Of a stretch of DNA of 64,000 nt, positions 35,413 to 48,671 are shown piece after piece (the stretch's first letter is position 1; each line of letters begins with the position of its first letter). A model generated the notes under the pieces. That model made no database searches. It had not been told where the DNA came from and saw nothing but the letters and a program-made list of their open reading frames with translations. Source of the stretch: Lotus japonicus (Eukaryota; Streptophyta; Magnoliopsida; Fabales; Fabaceae). The translations under genes and the position numbers were made by a program. The stretch is from positions 77,982,732 to 78,046,731 of the forward strand of contig NC_080044.1 in NCBI RefSeq assembly GCF_012489685.1. Reading direction: 5' to 3'.

Positions 35413-36655
35413 CTATTGGTCATCTTCACGTCCTTCCTCTAAGGAACTCATGAGCTGGCCATCTTCACTTACTTCCTCAAAGTCACCACTTTCTTCCTCA
35501 GAGTCATTAGGAAGTGATAGTAAACTCTCTCTATAGATACTGCAATATGGTAAAGAAATAAAATGGAAAGGGTAATCGGGCCAAGTTGTGCACTGATCAA
35601 GCAGCCATCCTTTGTCATTAAGTATAACAAATCTGTCTAAGCCATTTGTTCCAAAAATTCTACCATTTTTGGTGAAACATAATGGACAAAAGGAGTATTT
35701 GGGAATGTTATAAGTAGAAAAAACAAATAACTTAGTCCATCCAAGATGACTGCACTTTATATTCTTTCATCATCCAAATCTCAGCCATTGAAGTCGCATC
35801 ACCAGGGTAACATAGGCTGAGACATTCCTCCATGACCCTCAAATAATATACTTGATGTTGTAATTTCGCAGCTAAAATCGGTGACAAAGGAATCTCTGAC
35901 AAACTCCTTTCTACCAAATCATACGCAATGATTGCATGAAGATAGGTTTCAGCATTTGTAACCAACCAGTGCAGGGCCTCATTCAAGAAGAACCCAAGAT
36001 AACTGCTATTAAATCCCTCCGGTTTCACATATGGAATAGGCTCTGGATAAAACAAGGAAGGTGTTTTCAAGGAAAAAATTTCAATGCTAGAATGATACTC
36101 AGCTACAGTGGTTCCATCCTCAAAAAACTCGAAAGCAATCAAATCTATAAAAACGAGCAAGAAGTCATCGGTTGACTTGTCATACCCAAAACCATATAGA
36201 TGTCCATAAATCTTCATTTCAATGTCATCTGCAATTTTTCTTTGGACACAGGTTGATGGATTCCATACAATTGCATCACCCCCACGGACTAGAGCTATAA
36301 ACCCTCTACAAGAACCCAAAATCTGAATATGGAAAATAACATAACCAGTATATGGAAATTTGAGGTTTACTTCTGAAGACTGATCGAGAACTGATGCATC
36401 TACATCTAGGGACTCCAATTTAAAATTATTGATTTTAACAAGACATCGGTGGGTGGGTGCAGCAGCTAGGTCAAAATGGGATTTACCGAATTGGGGATCA
36501 GAAATCAGAGACAGCCATGATTTGCACACTGATTTGAAACGGAGGAGAGATCTCACCGGTAACCTTAACAGAATTTGAACGATCAAATCGTGCGGGAGAA
36601 TGGAAGATAGATTGAGGCTCTCTATGCTCCTTCTTCGACAGTTATGCCTCATCAT
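35413..36655 (-). pseudogene. F-box/kelch-type gene cut short by a 4-bp duplication
   Basis: Minus strand, no intron. The N-terminal F-box is clear: LPHDLIVQILLRLPVRSLLR then FKSVCKSWLSLISDPQF. It is followed by an F-box-associated interaction domain (ILGSCRGFIAL, IVWNPST, YGFGYDKSTDDFLLV, LNEALHWLV). F-box proteins are substrate adaptors of SCF ubiquitin ligases. The frame reaches QSSWMD and a stop at 35734-35732 (307 residues). Directly there the minus strand has tggatgga, a 4-bp tandem duplication (35736-35743). In the next frame the protein continues WTKLFVFSTYN through FCPLCFTKNGRIFGTNGLDRF to an acidic tail ending EGREDDQ at 35413. Full length would be near 413 residues, usual for the family. 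The shortened protein may still be made. Confidence 0.85.
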
Positions 36656-36659
36656 AGTG

Positions 36660-38639
36660 AAATAATGAAGTGCTCACGGTCTTGATCAGAAGCAGAACCC
36701 AGGCGAAGCAGACTGACTCTCGCTTTTTCGCGAGAGAGAAGTAGGAAACCAGCGACGGCGAGTGGTGGAGCCGGCGACGGCGATCGGAGAAGAAGAGGAA
36801 GCCGGTGAGGCGAGTGAAGCGTGTTCGCGAGAGAAAAGAAGAAACACAAACACCGTGAAAATTGAAACCCTAAACCCCAAAATTTATAACCTTCTTCTAA
36901 ATTACACATTCAGACCCTCAAGTCTTACAATTTATTTTCAGCCCCCTTCACTTACATGTGGATTTGGTTTTGGGTTTAGTTTGATTGGGGGTAGGATTTA
37001 GTTTTAAGGGATTTTCTGGGGTAAAAAAATTATTAAGATTTTTGAATTATAAAAAATAAAAAAAATTGACATATTGGTTCATTAATCCAGTCATGAATCC
37101 ACATCAGCTTCGGGGAGCCGGTCATCAAGCTCGCCAAAGCTCTGCCAATCGGCGATGACTCAATACAAACATGGTGCAATCGTGGGGACCATAAGCACAA
37201 TATTTTATGTGGAGGAACCAATCTCAAACGGACTTACAAAAACAGAGATCAATTCGATGATTAACCCTAAATATTTATTATTTAAATTATAACAATATTA
37301 TTTTCTTTTTAAAACTTGACCGTTGAATATTGACTACTTCTAATCCTAACCGTGCATCATATTCTTATGAAACCCTTTGAGCAACATTTTCACATTCTTG
37401 GTTGTTTCCTTTGTTGTTTTTGTAACTTTTGATTGTGGTTACAAACATCAGCAAGAGTCTCTTCCTTCTGTATTCTCTGACAGCACCATTTCTGCACAAG
37501 AAGATCTTCCATCAGGTTAGAAAAATTTCTTCTTCATATCTTCATCACTTTTTACTCTTAGGCGTCGATGTTCTTCTCCATCATCATTGTCTATCCGGTG
37601 AGAGCCCTTTTTTTCCGACTTTTTCTCCTATTTGATTTATTTGTTTTTATTTCACCATCATTTCTTCTTCACATTCCGTTCTCAAATTACGTTCTTTTCA
37701 ACCGATCTTCTTTTTCCCATTCATTATTCTCGTTCCTCATCTTCCACTGCGGTAAGACTCAATGTTTCTTCATAATATGCATGTTGTTATCATTAATTCA
37801 ATGAGTAAAAGTTACCCATTCTATTGTACTTTTGTCATTGATGTTTGTTTTGTTATATGCTCTGGATTATTAACATTATCATGACCTTTTATTAACATCT
37901 ATTTCATTTTAAAAATATTTTTTCTTCACTTCAAATTGTAATATTAAACGGTTAAAGTCATCTCCGTTATCATTTCTCTAACTCTGTTTCATTTTTTTCG
38001 TGCACAATTTTGTGATGTTGCTTCCCTTACTTTGACAGTTTAATATTCTAGTAATGTAAGTCTCTTGCTTTTTTCATTTCCATTGTTTTATTATCAACAA
38101 AATCAACTAAATGATTGTCTTTTCTTTTAATCTAATACAATGAAATATTTGTTCTCCTTTTACATTTAATTGTTTTTGTTCCAATTTTTTCTTCTTTCAA
38201 TTTTTGCCGATATTGTTTCCATTCTTCCAATGTACTATATTGAAAATATGTAAGTTTCTTGCATTTTCTGTACTTTTTGTTGTTTCATTGTCAACTCGGT
38301 CGACTGAATGAAAGTTGTTTTTATCTTATTTCACAACTCTATGTAGTGTTGTCATCTTCATCTCCATTATCCGCTTTTAATACCTTTAAGTTAAATTGAA
38401 TTTACGTCATTTTCAGCTGACACTTACGCTACGAATGAGGTCACTAATTTTACATTTTTTTTAATTTTTTTCTTCCTCTTTATTCCTCTATCAACTCTAT
38501 TGAGTGGGTGTACGTTATTTTTGTTTATTTTCCTATTGAAATCAAATCCTCAATTTTAGTGAAAAAACCTAGTGACAAATTGGAGTGGGCTTGGACAAAT
38601 AAACAGATGAAGTCCATGAGTCCATTTAGTCGGGTCAAG
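36660..38639. other. Intergenic DNA between the F-box and eL6 genes
   Basis: Bases 36660-36900 are the probable 5' UTR and promoter of the F-box gene. From 37400 to 38500 the plus strand is strongly pyrimidine-rich, with diverged internal repeats (gtaagtctcttgc and gtaagtttcttgc). No coding domain recognised. Confidence 0.45.
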
Positions 38640-38720
38640 GCCCATTATATATAGATTTTATTACACGAAGGTTCACCTCTTCTGCTATTTCATTTTCAGA
38701 GACAAGAGAAATTAGGGTTT
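38585..38720 (+). promoter_or_regulatory. Ribosomal-protein-type promoter of the eL6 gene
   Basis: Site II-like elements (tgggct near 38586, ggccca at 38639-38644), a TATA box (attatatata at 38644-38653) and a telo-box in reverse orientation (ttagggttt at 38712-38720) lie just before the ATG at 38740. This combination is known from plant ribosomal protein genes and drives expression in dividing cells. Confidence 0.7.
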
Positions 38721-38739
38721 GCTCGAAGCAGAAGCAGCA

Positions 38740-40452
<1,713 letters not shown>

Positions 40453-42814
40453 AGGAAAGAAGGTTGCTACACTTGTTTTTCGTATTTTGTTTTTTACTGA
40501 ACTCAGTCCTAATAGTTGCACTCATAGTTTTCTTGGGAACTGACAAATGAAGAGCGAAGTTTTGATAGGCAAAGGATTGCATCAGGATGTGCTTTCCTGC
40601 AATTTTACTCTTGTGAACGTTCTATTGGTTTTTATGAATTTTAGATATGTTGTGATGTTTTCTTCTTAGCATGCCAAATGAAGAAAATTGGAAGAAGATA
40701 GATGATGGAGAGGTTCTCTATGGAGAGGTTCTTTTTCGCAGTTTGTGCATGCATGTTTATTTGTATATAGCGTATATCTGGTGAGAGTGCAGACTGCAGA
40801 GTTAATCCTGGTCATAAAATATGTAGGGTGATAGTAATATCAGAAAGCAGATGAAACATGAGTATTCTAAGCAGGTCATCAAATATTGGATTTAACTTCT
40901 CTAATGAAAAATTGGAACAGAGTATGAAGTTTTGGGTAAAAGTTTTTTGGTTGACATTTGTTCTTTGTTGTTGGGTTTGTCTCCAACTCAGTGGGGATTA
41001 GTTGAAGTATTATCATCCTCCCTCGAACAAGCTTTCTAGCACAACATCCATAGATTCAAAAGACACGCTTTTCCTAAGTTGTTGTTCTTGACATTGAGAA
41101 CCCAATGCCTCTTTCCCAATTGACTGGAATGAGCAATTGTATCAAACCTCAATTTAAGGACTAACATGATTGTCATCACTAATCACTTTCTGGATTCATG
41201 ATATTGTAAAGGGCAACACAATTCATGGAAATGTTAGCTGACCATCAGTAAAATTTTGCATTTAATTAAAGATGAATAAACAAAAAATTAGTACGTATGT
41301 TTGAAAAAGTGTAGACTTTTCGCCTCACAATTTAATCAAGGTATTAGCAATTTTTTCTCTATTTTTTTTATCGCACATTACTATCTGCTATCATTAGATA
41401 CATCACACCAGTTTTAGCCTCACAACCTTAGATTCAACTCATTAATCTCCTTGAAGTAGAACCACCATGAAAGGTAATCAAGTATTTAGTTAGTGCCCAC
41501 TAGTGTATTTGTGAGTTGAGTTTTATAGGGTGATGAAGAGAAATGTGAAGTCCTTTACGAAAACCCTCCAAGACTAAAACAAAATTCTCTTTTAGTTGTA
41601 TTTCCTTTCACCTCAAAGTCTACCGATCCACTCCTCTAAAATCTTACGTTTGAGGTGAGCTTAGTTTGGCCCAAACGTGCTCGTTTAATGGCCCAAAGCA
41701 GACTCAGGAATCGAAGTACTTCTAATAATCGGTTTTTCAAAGACAGAAGTTTAATGCACCACAGACTGATAGTTTAGTTTTTTTTTTTTTTTTTAAAAAC
41801 TGATTAAACTGATGGTTTAGTTGGATAAGATATTTTCATGGTTCAGTTCCAGAATGAAAAATTTGTTGAGGACAAAAACTAAAGCGAAAACTTTTAAGGT
41901 CAAGGGCATGAGTTTGTTTATTCATCAGATTTTAGAGCGGGAGTACAGGTTCATTTAAGATGAGAGCCCTTTATATGGTGACCATCTTTACCTCTAATGA
42001 GATTAACCAAATTTCAAGCTACCATAACAAGTAACAGACAGTATCCACTGGTAAAGCTGAAAATGAAAGGTTTAATTATTAAATCAAGAGGCTCAGTAAT
42101 TAAAACCAAATGAGCAGTCAGAGCAGATGCAAAACTGTCACTATCCAAAATCTTCAGAAAATAATAGAAAGGCTGTACATCCCCATAAGCATTAAGCTTT
42201 CACACAACAGTTGAAGTAGCTGAGGAAGCTCTTCCTAACCTGTTAAGAAAATAAATAAATAAGTAAATTAAAATGATGTGGAAGATGCAGTGCCATAAGT
42301 GCACACTAGATAATTCGATGCAGGTTTAGAAATCCTCTAAAACCATTATTAATTTGGGGAAGAAACTTCTATTTGTGTTTGAATTTCATTGAACTCAATG
42401 TGGATTTACACTAAACTATTAACGTTGAATTCAACATGACAAAATTTTATTTTTTCGATCCACGTTAAATTTAACGTGTCAAATTTTAACCTCTCTAATC
42501 ACACCTTGAGGACTGAGGTACATGAAATCGCAGTTGTCTTTGGAACCATGTCCAACCAAATATACACATACGAGTAATTTTTTCTATTTTAAATTGATTC
42601 CAATAAAAAAGCTAATACACACATACTATGTGTGTTCATGGCAAAACCACAGTGAAACTTAAATTACGGTGAACAACCACGAAAGCTAGGTCATCATGGT
42701 TCTTCACGGTATATTTCTAAACATACTATAAACAATGGTTATGAAACCACAAATGGATCTAAGACCAATCTTTTGCAGATCTAGAAAACAGATCGCATAT
42801 GCAGTAAACCTCTA
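40453..42814. other. Intergenic DNA, nothing assigned
   Basis: The 3' UTR of eL6 extends for a few hundred bases. Near 41765-41822 an almost identical 15-base word (actgatRgtttagtt) flanks a T-run, perhaps a small retroposed insertion. No genes seen. Confidence 0.45.
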
Positions 42815-43335
42815 TAAGACCATCCACAATGGTTAAACAAAAAATGTTTTGTTTAACCCTTTTCTACCCCACTTTTTCTCTTCCCAACACTCCACATCAT
42901 CTTCTCTCTCCAATTCAACAAACTTTCAACAATTACCCACTCCAATGGTTTTGTTTAACTCTCAACACCCTACCCCACCACTCACCACTCACCCTACCCC
43001 ACCACTTTTTTATTTCACATTTTTATTTAGTTTTATATTTTTGTTTTTATAATTACATAAAATTACAATTATCGATTTAAATTAAATTAAAACAATAAAC
43101 ACTTAACGATTTTATTTTTTTTAAATATAGACTTTTTTTTTAAAATATAGACTATAATTTTTTTTTTCTTAACTTAAAACGCAAGACAACAAACTAAGCA
43201 TACAAGAATTTATTTTATTTTCTTAAAATAAAATGCAAGACAACAAACTAAGCACACAATATCTTAAAATGCAAGACAAGGAAAAACTAAGCACACAACA
43301 CACAAATAACGTAAATAGTACGATACAAATCATCT

Positions 43336-44628
43336 TCAATCCTGAGACATTCCAAACTTTGCCCAGATGTGCTTCACTAGATCTGCTTGCAGTTCATGAT
43401 GAACATTTGAATCACGCAACTCGGATCTAGCACGCACATGATTTGCAAAAGCGGGTAAAACCTCGGTCGAGTATGGTTGCTGTGTACTAGATCCACCTTC
43501 CCCAGATTGCTCAAAATCGGTCCAACGTTGAGCATATGTATCTCGTTCATCCTCGACAATCATATTATGTAATATGATGCATGACCTCATAATGATACTC
43601 AAGTCATCTATGTCCCACAAGCGAGCTGGTTCACGGATGATTTGAAAACGAGCTTGAAGAACTCCAAATGCACGTTCGATGTCCTTCCGACATCCCTCCT
43701 GAACTTTTGCAAATAACTTATCGGGTTCACTTTGAGGAAGTCTAATCGTTTTGATGAAAGTTGGATAAGAAGGATAGATACCATCGGCTAGATAGTATGC
43801 CATATTATAGGGACGTTGATTCACAACGAAATTCACAGCTGGAGTCTTTCCCTGTTCCACGTCATCAAACACTGGTGACCGATCTAGAACGTTTATGTCG
43901 TTCAACGTTCCAGGACATCCAAAAAAGGCATGCCAGATCCATAGGTCATAAGTTGCAACTGCTTCAAGAATAACTGTTGTGGTTCCCTTATCCCCTCTAG
44001 TAAATTGACCTTCCCATGCTTTAGGACAATTTTTCCACTCCCAGTGCATGCAGTCAATACTCCCGATCATGCCTGGGAACCCCCGCATGTCATTAGCATG
44101 TAATATCCTTTGCAGGTCTTCTTGGGTTGGTGCTCTCAGGTACTGTTGCTCATACAATCGTATGATTCCTTTACAGAATCTACGTAAACACTCCAATGCT
44201 GTAGTACCTCCAATTTTGATGTACTCATCGACCGCATCTGCTGCCACACCATATGCTAACATTCGCATTGCTGTGGTACATTTTGCTAAGGGTGATATAC
44301 CTTGTTTATTGGCTGCATCAACGCGTTGGGTGAAGTAGTTATCACTACTTGAAAGGTCATCAACGATTCGAAGGAAAAGATGCTTTTGCATCCGGTACCG
44401 ACGACGAAACATTGCATCGTCATATGTAGGCTCATTGGCAAAGTAGTCGCCAATTAGCATCTGGTTTGCCGCTGTATGATCTCTACCGAGATATTTTCTA
44501 CTACGAGGTGCAGCATCTTCTCGAATTTTTCTTCGACGCTCTCTAAATCGGTTGAGTACATAAGCTTCTTCAATTTGACTATTTTGAATGTATGCTGCAA
44601 GATCAAAAGGACACTCAGATGGATCCAT
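43336..44628 (-). CDS. PIF/Harbinger transposase (DDE_Tnp_4)
   Basis: About 430 residues from the Met at 44628 (MDPSECPFDLAAYIQNSQIE); an in-frame Met at 44712 would add 28 residues. The fold is the DDE nuclease of HARBI1-like proteins. The catalytic triad is visible: GMIGSIDCMHWEWKNCP (Asp), YYLADGIYPSYPTFI (Asp) and KDIERAFGVLQARFQII (Glu). The N-terminal helix-turn-helix region is present (YRMQKHLFLRIVDDL, and ISPLAKCTTAMRMLAYG). No stop or frameshift is seen, so the protein could be active. These transposases normally need the Myb-like ORF1 protein for nuclear import and DNA binding, and that partner is truncated here. Confidence 0.92.
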   Translation of the reverse strand: MDPSECPFDLAAYIQNSQIEEAYVLNRFRERRRKIREDAAPRSRKYLGRDHTAANQMLIGDYFANEPTYDDAMFRRRYRMQKHLFLRIVDDLSSSDNYFTQRVDAANKQGISPLAKCTTAMRMLAYGVAADAVDEYIKIGGTTALECLRRFCKGIIRLYEQQYLRAPTQEDLQRILHANDMRGFPGMIGSIDCMHWEWKNCPKAWEGQFTRGDKGTTTVILEAVATYDLWIWHAFFGCPGTLNDINVLDRSPVFDDVEQGKTPAVNFVVNQRPYNMAYYLADGIYPSYPTFIKTIRLPQSEPDKLFAKVQEGCRKDIERAFGVLQARFQIIREPARLWDIDDLSIIMRSCIILHNMIVEDERDTYAQRWTDFEQSGEGGSSTQQPYSTEVLPAFANHVRARSELRDSNVHHELQADLVKHIWAKFGMSQD

Positions 44629-44731
44629 TTTTTGTGAAATTTGAAGTAGATTGGAAGAGATTTGGGATATTGATACATCAATGGAGCTATGAGTCCATAT
44701 AAGTAGGTACATTGAATGGTGGTTGAGTGCC

Positions 44732-44987
44732 GGATTTGAAATAAGTTATCAACCAGAGTTAATTATCGGAAAAGGACAAGATTCGAATTGAGTGGCACAT
44801 ATTCAAACACAGTTACCCGAGAATCATAAAAGCCAAACACTACTGACCTAACACCACGGGCAAATTATTAAAGCAAACACTACAGACTTGACACCACTGG
44901 TGGATTTGAAATAAGTTATCAACCAGAGTTAATTATCGGAAAAGGACAAGATTCGAATTGAGTGGCACATATTCAAACACAGTTACC
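44732..44987. repeat. Direct repeat (about 86 bp, 170-bp spacing) inside the Harbinger element
   Basis: The segment starting ggatttgaaataagttatca occurs at 44732 and 44902. It lies between the transposase and the broken accessory ORF, where the rest of the Myb-like ORF should be, and probably marks the deletion or rearrangement that removed it. Confidence 0.8.
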
Positions 44988-45225
44988 CATACATTAAAGC
45001 AAACATTACATAGCTGTCACCACTTGAGAATTGATGGGGGACTTGATAATAGTTTGGATTTTGAGGACGTTGGTTGAACAATTGATGTGGGACTTGATAA
45101 TTGGTGGGATTTTGAGGATGTTGGTAAGAAATTTGATTTGGATCTTCATAGTTGTTGTGGTTTTGGTTGTAAAATGGGTTGTTTGAAGAATTCTGGGTGT
45201 TGAAATGGGGATTGTTGGGATCCAT
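44983..45225 (-). pseudogene. Truncated Harbinger accessory ORF1 (Myb-like) N-terminus
   Basis: About 80 residues starting MDPNNPHFNTQNSSNNPFYN, rich in Asn, Gln, Pro and Tyr. This is the characteristic head of plant PIF/Harbinger ORF1 proteins. The Myb/SANT-like trihelix that should follow is missing; the frame ends shortly after the direct repeat at 44902-44987 begins. Confidence 0.65.
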
Positions 45226-45501
45226 TTCAATACAAATGCTAATAGATAGATAAATAAGATGGTGAGAGAGATAATAAGAGAGTGAAAAAACTTGGTTTTT
45301 TTTTCTGTGTCCAAATCAAACGAACCAAGTCTCTATTTATAGAGAAAAAAAAATCATGAATTTTGGTATAATTTTTTTTTTCAGAAAATATTTTTTTTTA
45401 TGAAATAATTGAGTTCAAAAGATAAGGAAAAACGAAATCCGGACGGACCAACCAGAAGCAGCCACGTGGCAGGGCCTGAAAATTTTTCTCTCTCTCCCCT
45501 G

Positions 45502-45530
45502 CAGACAAGGCGCGTCACGCGCCTTGTCTG
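45502..45530. other. Perfect 13-bp GC-rich hairpin in the Harbinger subterminal region
   Basis: cagacaaggcgcg, loop tca, cgcgccttgtctg. It lies in a GC-rich island (about 45450-45590) flanked by two copies of gccacgtggc, a palindromic G-box core. It may be a transposase or host factor binding region. No function is shown. Confidence 0.6.
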
Positions 45531-45730
45531 GGCGTGCAGGCCACGCGCCTGCGGTGGCCACTGGCCTTGCGCCACGTGGCACACCGCAGGCTCCTTTTTT
45601 TTGTTGAAAATCTTCAACATTTTCTCCCTCTCTCTCCTCTTTCAACTAAATCCAACCAACCATTGCATGGGTTCAACAACTTTCAACATGTTTCAACATG
45701 GCATTAAACATGCCATTGTACATGGTCTAA

Positions 45731-46812
45731 CTCTATAACTCTATTTAAAACTTCCACCAATAACATTTTATATTGGTTTCTCTATTTAAAACTACCACCA
45801 TAGATATTTTTATTGGTTTCTTTATACTAGCTTTTCATAGCCACATAAAGGGAAATCTCCCCAACAACATATACCAGATGATGACCATATATTTTATATC
45901 AATAACCTCAACGTATGAAAAGAATGTCACTGCCCCCAAACATCCATTGCATGTGCAGCGACTGGAATTGCGTGTTGCCTCGGTGTCTACATGTTAAACG
46001 ACAACTTACATCATTCACCTTACATCTTTATCAAACCAGTTAATCTGGGACCACAAACATTCCCCTTATTGTTTATAGTTTGGCATGCCCACTTTCTCTT
46101 CAGCGGAAAGTCTCCACTACTACATTCTTCACTATTCTACATCTGCTAGAAAAGTCGAGACCACATATTCATGTGCCTTACTTCTTTGACATATCCCGAA
46201 ATTCATTCGATTTTCTTTAGTTTTTTGTCCTAGTCTCATAGATTTTAGTAGTTTTCTAGTGATATAGTAGGACAAGTATTGTGTATATCTATGTCTAAGT
46301 GTGTTTAAGGAACAAGTAAAGTTCGGTTTTCTGGTTTTGGAAAGCCAAATTTGGCTTTCCAATGTTGAAAACGTGAAAAGAGGTAAATGTGTAGATTAGT
46401 AGGAGCCGGGATCCTCTCAAGTGTAAAAAAACTTGAGAGTGTCAAGTTTTACCATCTCACCATTAACTTTTGTGTAGATAATAAATGAAAAATAAAATAA
46501 AATAAAATTAATGGTGAGATGATGAAACTTGACACTCTCAAGTTTTTTTACACATGAGAGGATCCAAACCCAGATTAGTAGAGCTTTTAACTGGAAGAAG
46601 CAAACACATTCTATAATCCATTTATTCTTAACAGGGTTTATTTAATTCATCCTGTTGAAGATTGTAAGCTAGATTCATCCTAAGTCCTAATACTAGAAAT
46701 CAATATGATTGAACTTTGAAAAGAAAGGAAAGAAGAAGAGAGAAATGAGAAAATGACAAGGTATTTCTTTAGAAGAACGAAAATTGGGCAAGAACCCCTC
46801 AGTGTCAATTAA
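45731..46812. other. Intergenic DNA with one palindromic MITE
   Basis: No gene recognised apart from the MITE at 46409-46565. Confidence 0.45.
46409..46565. mobile_element. Fold-back MITE, about 57-bp arms
   Basis: ggatcctctcaagtgtaaaa at the left pairs with the reverse complement ending at 46565. The arms continue through acttgagagtgtcaagttt and ctcaccattaa. The centre is about 40 bp of AT-rich DNA. It is 157 bp with no ORF. Target duplication not clear. Confidence 0.8.
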
Positions 46813-48671
46813 TCACAGCCTTTTCTAGGTGGAGAAAGACAGGGAGCTAGTGTTGTTTGACAATTTACATCAAGATATTTCAACACACTAATCTACAATT
46901 TTTTTCTAATTTTAGGTGGTTACTATCTACTAATCTCTTCAGGTAAATCTCAAAAGGGGCCAATTTTCCTATCAATTTTTTTCTAATGTTTGACACGAGA
47001 GAAATTGATGATCCGTCTTTATTTTAAAAATTACTTCCCCCACTGACTGAAAAAAATAACAATTTCATGCAACTTCCCTGCATCTATCATTATAAAATAT
47101 TCTGGAATCTTTTTTTCTTTTCACATAACATCATCCTGGTGCTAATTAATATGTGGATAAAGTACAATAGTAACAAAACAGAATAATAAAAGTGGCTAAG
47201 AATCTTACAGTTGGAGAGGTGGTTTGATGGTAGCGGGGTTGGTCAGGCTCACTGCTGTGGCCAGTGTTTATGCTGTTGGAGTTTGTACTCATGAACTCTT
47301 CTTCATTACCAAGACTTGCCCTGGAAATGTTGGTCTTGTTCTGCTTCCTAGTCTCACGGATTTTTGAGAAATCAAGTGAGTAATCCGGGACTTGGCCCTT
47401 CTGATCCCAGTCTCCAAACTGTGGCACTGACAGCCAAGGAGCAGTTTTCTATGTTGACAAAGATTCACAGCTAAGTCAGCTGATAGCATAATCATAATCA
47501 TAATGTACTATAAACAAAAGAAAAAATGTAAATAAAACATTTAGATAAGAAGGAGCTTCATTTCCAGCTATGAAATAAATATTTCACAATCTGATTTTTA
47601 TGCTCAGTTATATTTGAATATGGATTTATTGGAGCAGAAAAATAATAAATAAGTTTCAATAAGTGTTATTTAGTTTGCATTTGAAGAGTACATATTTTTT
47701 TTTTTTGCTACTTTGAAGAGTACATATTTATTCTTCAATAAGCGGAAAGTAGGTTATTTATAAGCATAGGCATGTATTCATAAGTTAATTTAAATAGCTT
47801 ACAAAAATAAATCTTTTTTTACAGCACTTACAAAAATAAATTTATAACTTGCACAGTAATTTATAAATTATTTACATACATTCTCTCAAACACTTCAATA
47901 AACATCTTATATAAGCGTTTATGTTATAAAATAAGATTTTCCAAAATACTTTGTGCATAACAAACAAAATGAAATGCAGGAAAGAAGGAATCCTTGTGAG
48001 GAATTTGACTATTTCTTTGATAGAGAAAGGACTTCATAATTACTTGTACCACTACAGCACTGTTTATCATCAATTTTCAAATTCAAAGCAATCAAGTCAG
48101 TATACTGTTCAAACACGACGAGAGAATCTTTAATTTAAAAAAAAACGTATGAAAATTATTGGCCGGTTATTGTATATATGAAAAAGTAATTAACTGCAGG
48201 CGATGTTAGTCAATTTCGAAAACAAAATAAAATGATTGGTGTGTTTACTTTTATTTTAACAGACGAATCGGTCTAATACAAAGATAGCCAATAATAATAA
48301 CAAAATTCAGAAAACGAAACCAAAAATGGATTATAGCTAACACGATTAATGAAGCTAATCAATATATAGCTAACACGATTAAAGTGTTTGTAATTTAGGT
48401 TAAGTATCGAATTAACAAATCCATAGCTAACAGTACTAATTTCACAACCTGTGACAATATATAAAACATCGAATTCAAAATTGAAAGCAAGAAATCTTCA
48501 CTGTCTGTGTTGTGATGAATGAACAAGTAGCAAATTAAGAGAACCATGCACTTTTGTTAAACCGATTGATAACTTTTTTTCCTTTGTAAACCAAACAAAC
48601 AAGTAACAACACAGCACAGTCGTATGAGAAGGAGAGAGATGGAGAGTACTAACCTCTTTGCGATGGTCCAT
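46813..48671 (-). CDS. NOI-domain (RIN4-like) small protein
   Basis: Exon 1 48671-48654 encodes MDHRKE. Exon 2 47448-47209 encodes KTAPWLSVPQFGDWDQKGQV then PDYSLDFSKIRETRKQNK, the NOI motif (PxFGxWd...YT/SxxFdk.R..k) found in RIN4, the Arabidopsis immune regulator and effector target. It continues with a Ser/Asn-rich tail to TTSPT and a GTAAGA donor at 47208. The last exon is uncertain. A 12-nt candidate at 46824-46813 (acceptor ccacctag, KRL then stop) keeps the frame and gives 89 residues. Without it the frame would read through into intron sequence. A TATA-like ttataaataca lies about 80 bp upstream (48752-48761). Intron 1 is 1.2 kb and carries two tiny retroposed insertions. Confidence 0.75.
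47680..47729 (-). mobile_element. Ultra-short retroposon footprint 1
   Basis: The word tttgaagagtacatattt occurs at 47680-47697 and 47712-47729. Between them is a T-run then gctac, which on the minus strand is gtagc followed by poly(A). This looks like a target-primed insertion keeping only the last few bases of the template. Confidence 0.7.
47798..47841 (-). mobile_element. Ultra-short retroposon footprint 2
   Basis: cttacaaaaataaat is duplicated at 47798-47812 and 47827-47841. The 14 bases between read, on the minus strand, tgctgtaaaaaaag. Confidence 0.65.

Larger units (their letters stand above)
42818..45727 (-). mobile_element. PIF/Harbinger transposon, complete ends
   Basis: The 2910-bp element is bounded by inverted ends (gaccatccacaatgg at left; the reverse complement of the right end reads gaccatgtacaatgg). 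It is flanked by TAA on both sides (42815-42817 and 45728-45730), the 3-bp target duplication of this superfamily. It encodes a transposase (43336-44628) and the head of the Myb-like accessory ORF (44983-45225), both on the minus strand. Confidence 0.9.

Noticed and set aside
37429..37804. Hydrophobic open stretches before the eL6 gene
   Set aside because: They arise from a long pyrimidine-rich tract (Phe/Ser/Leu codons), not from a membrane protein.
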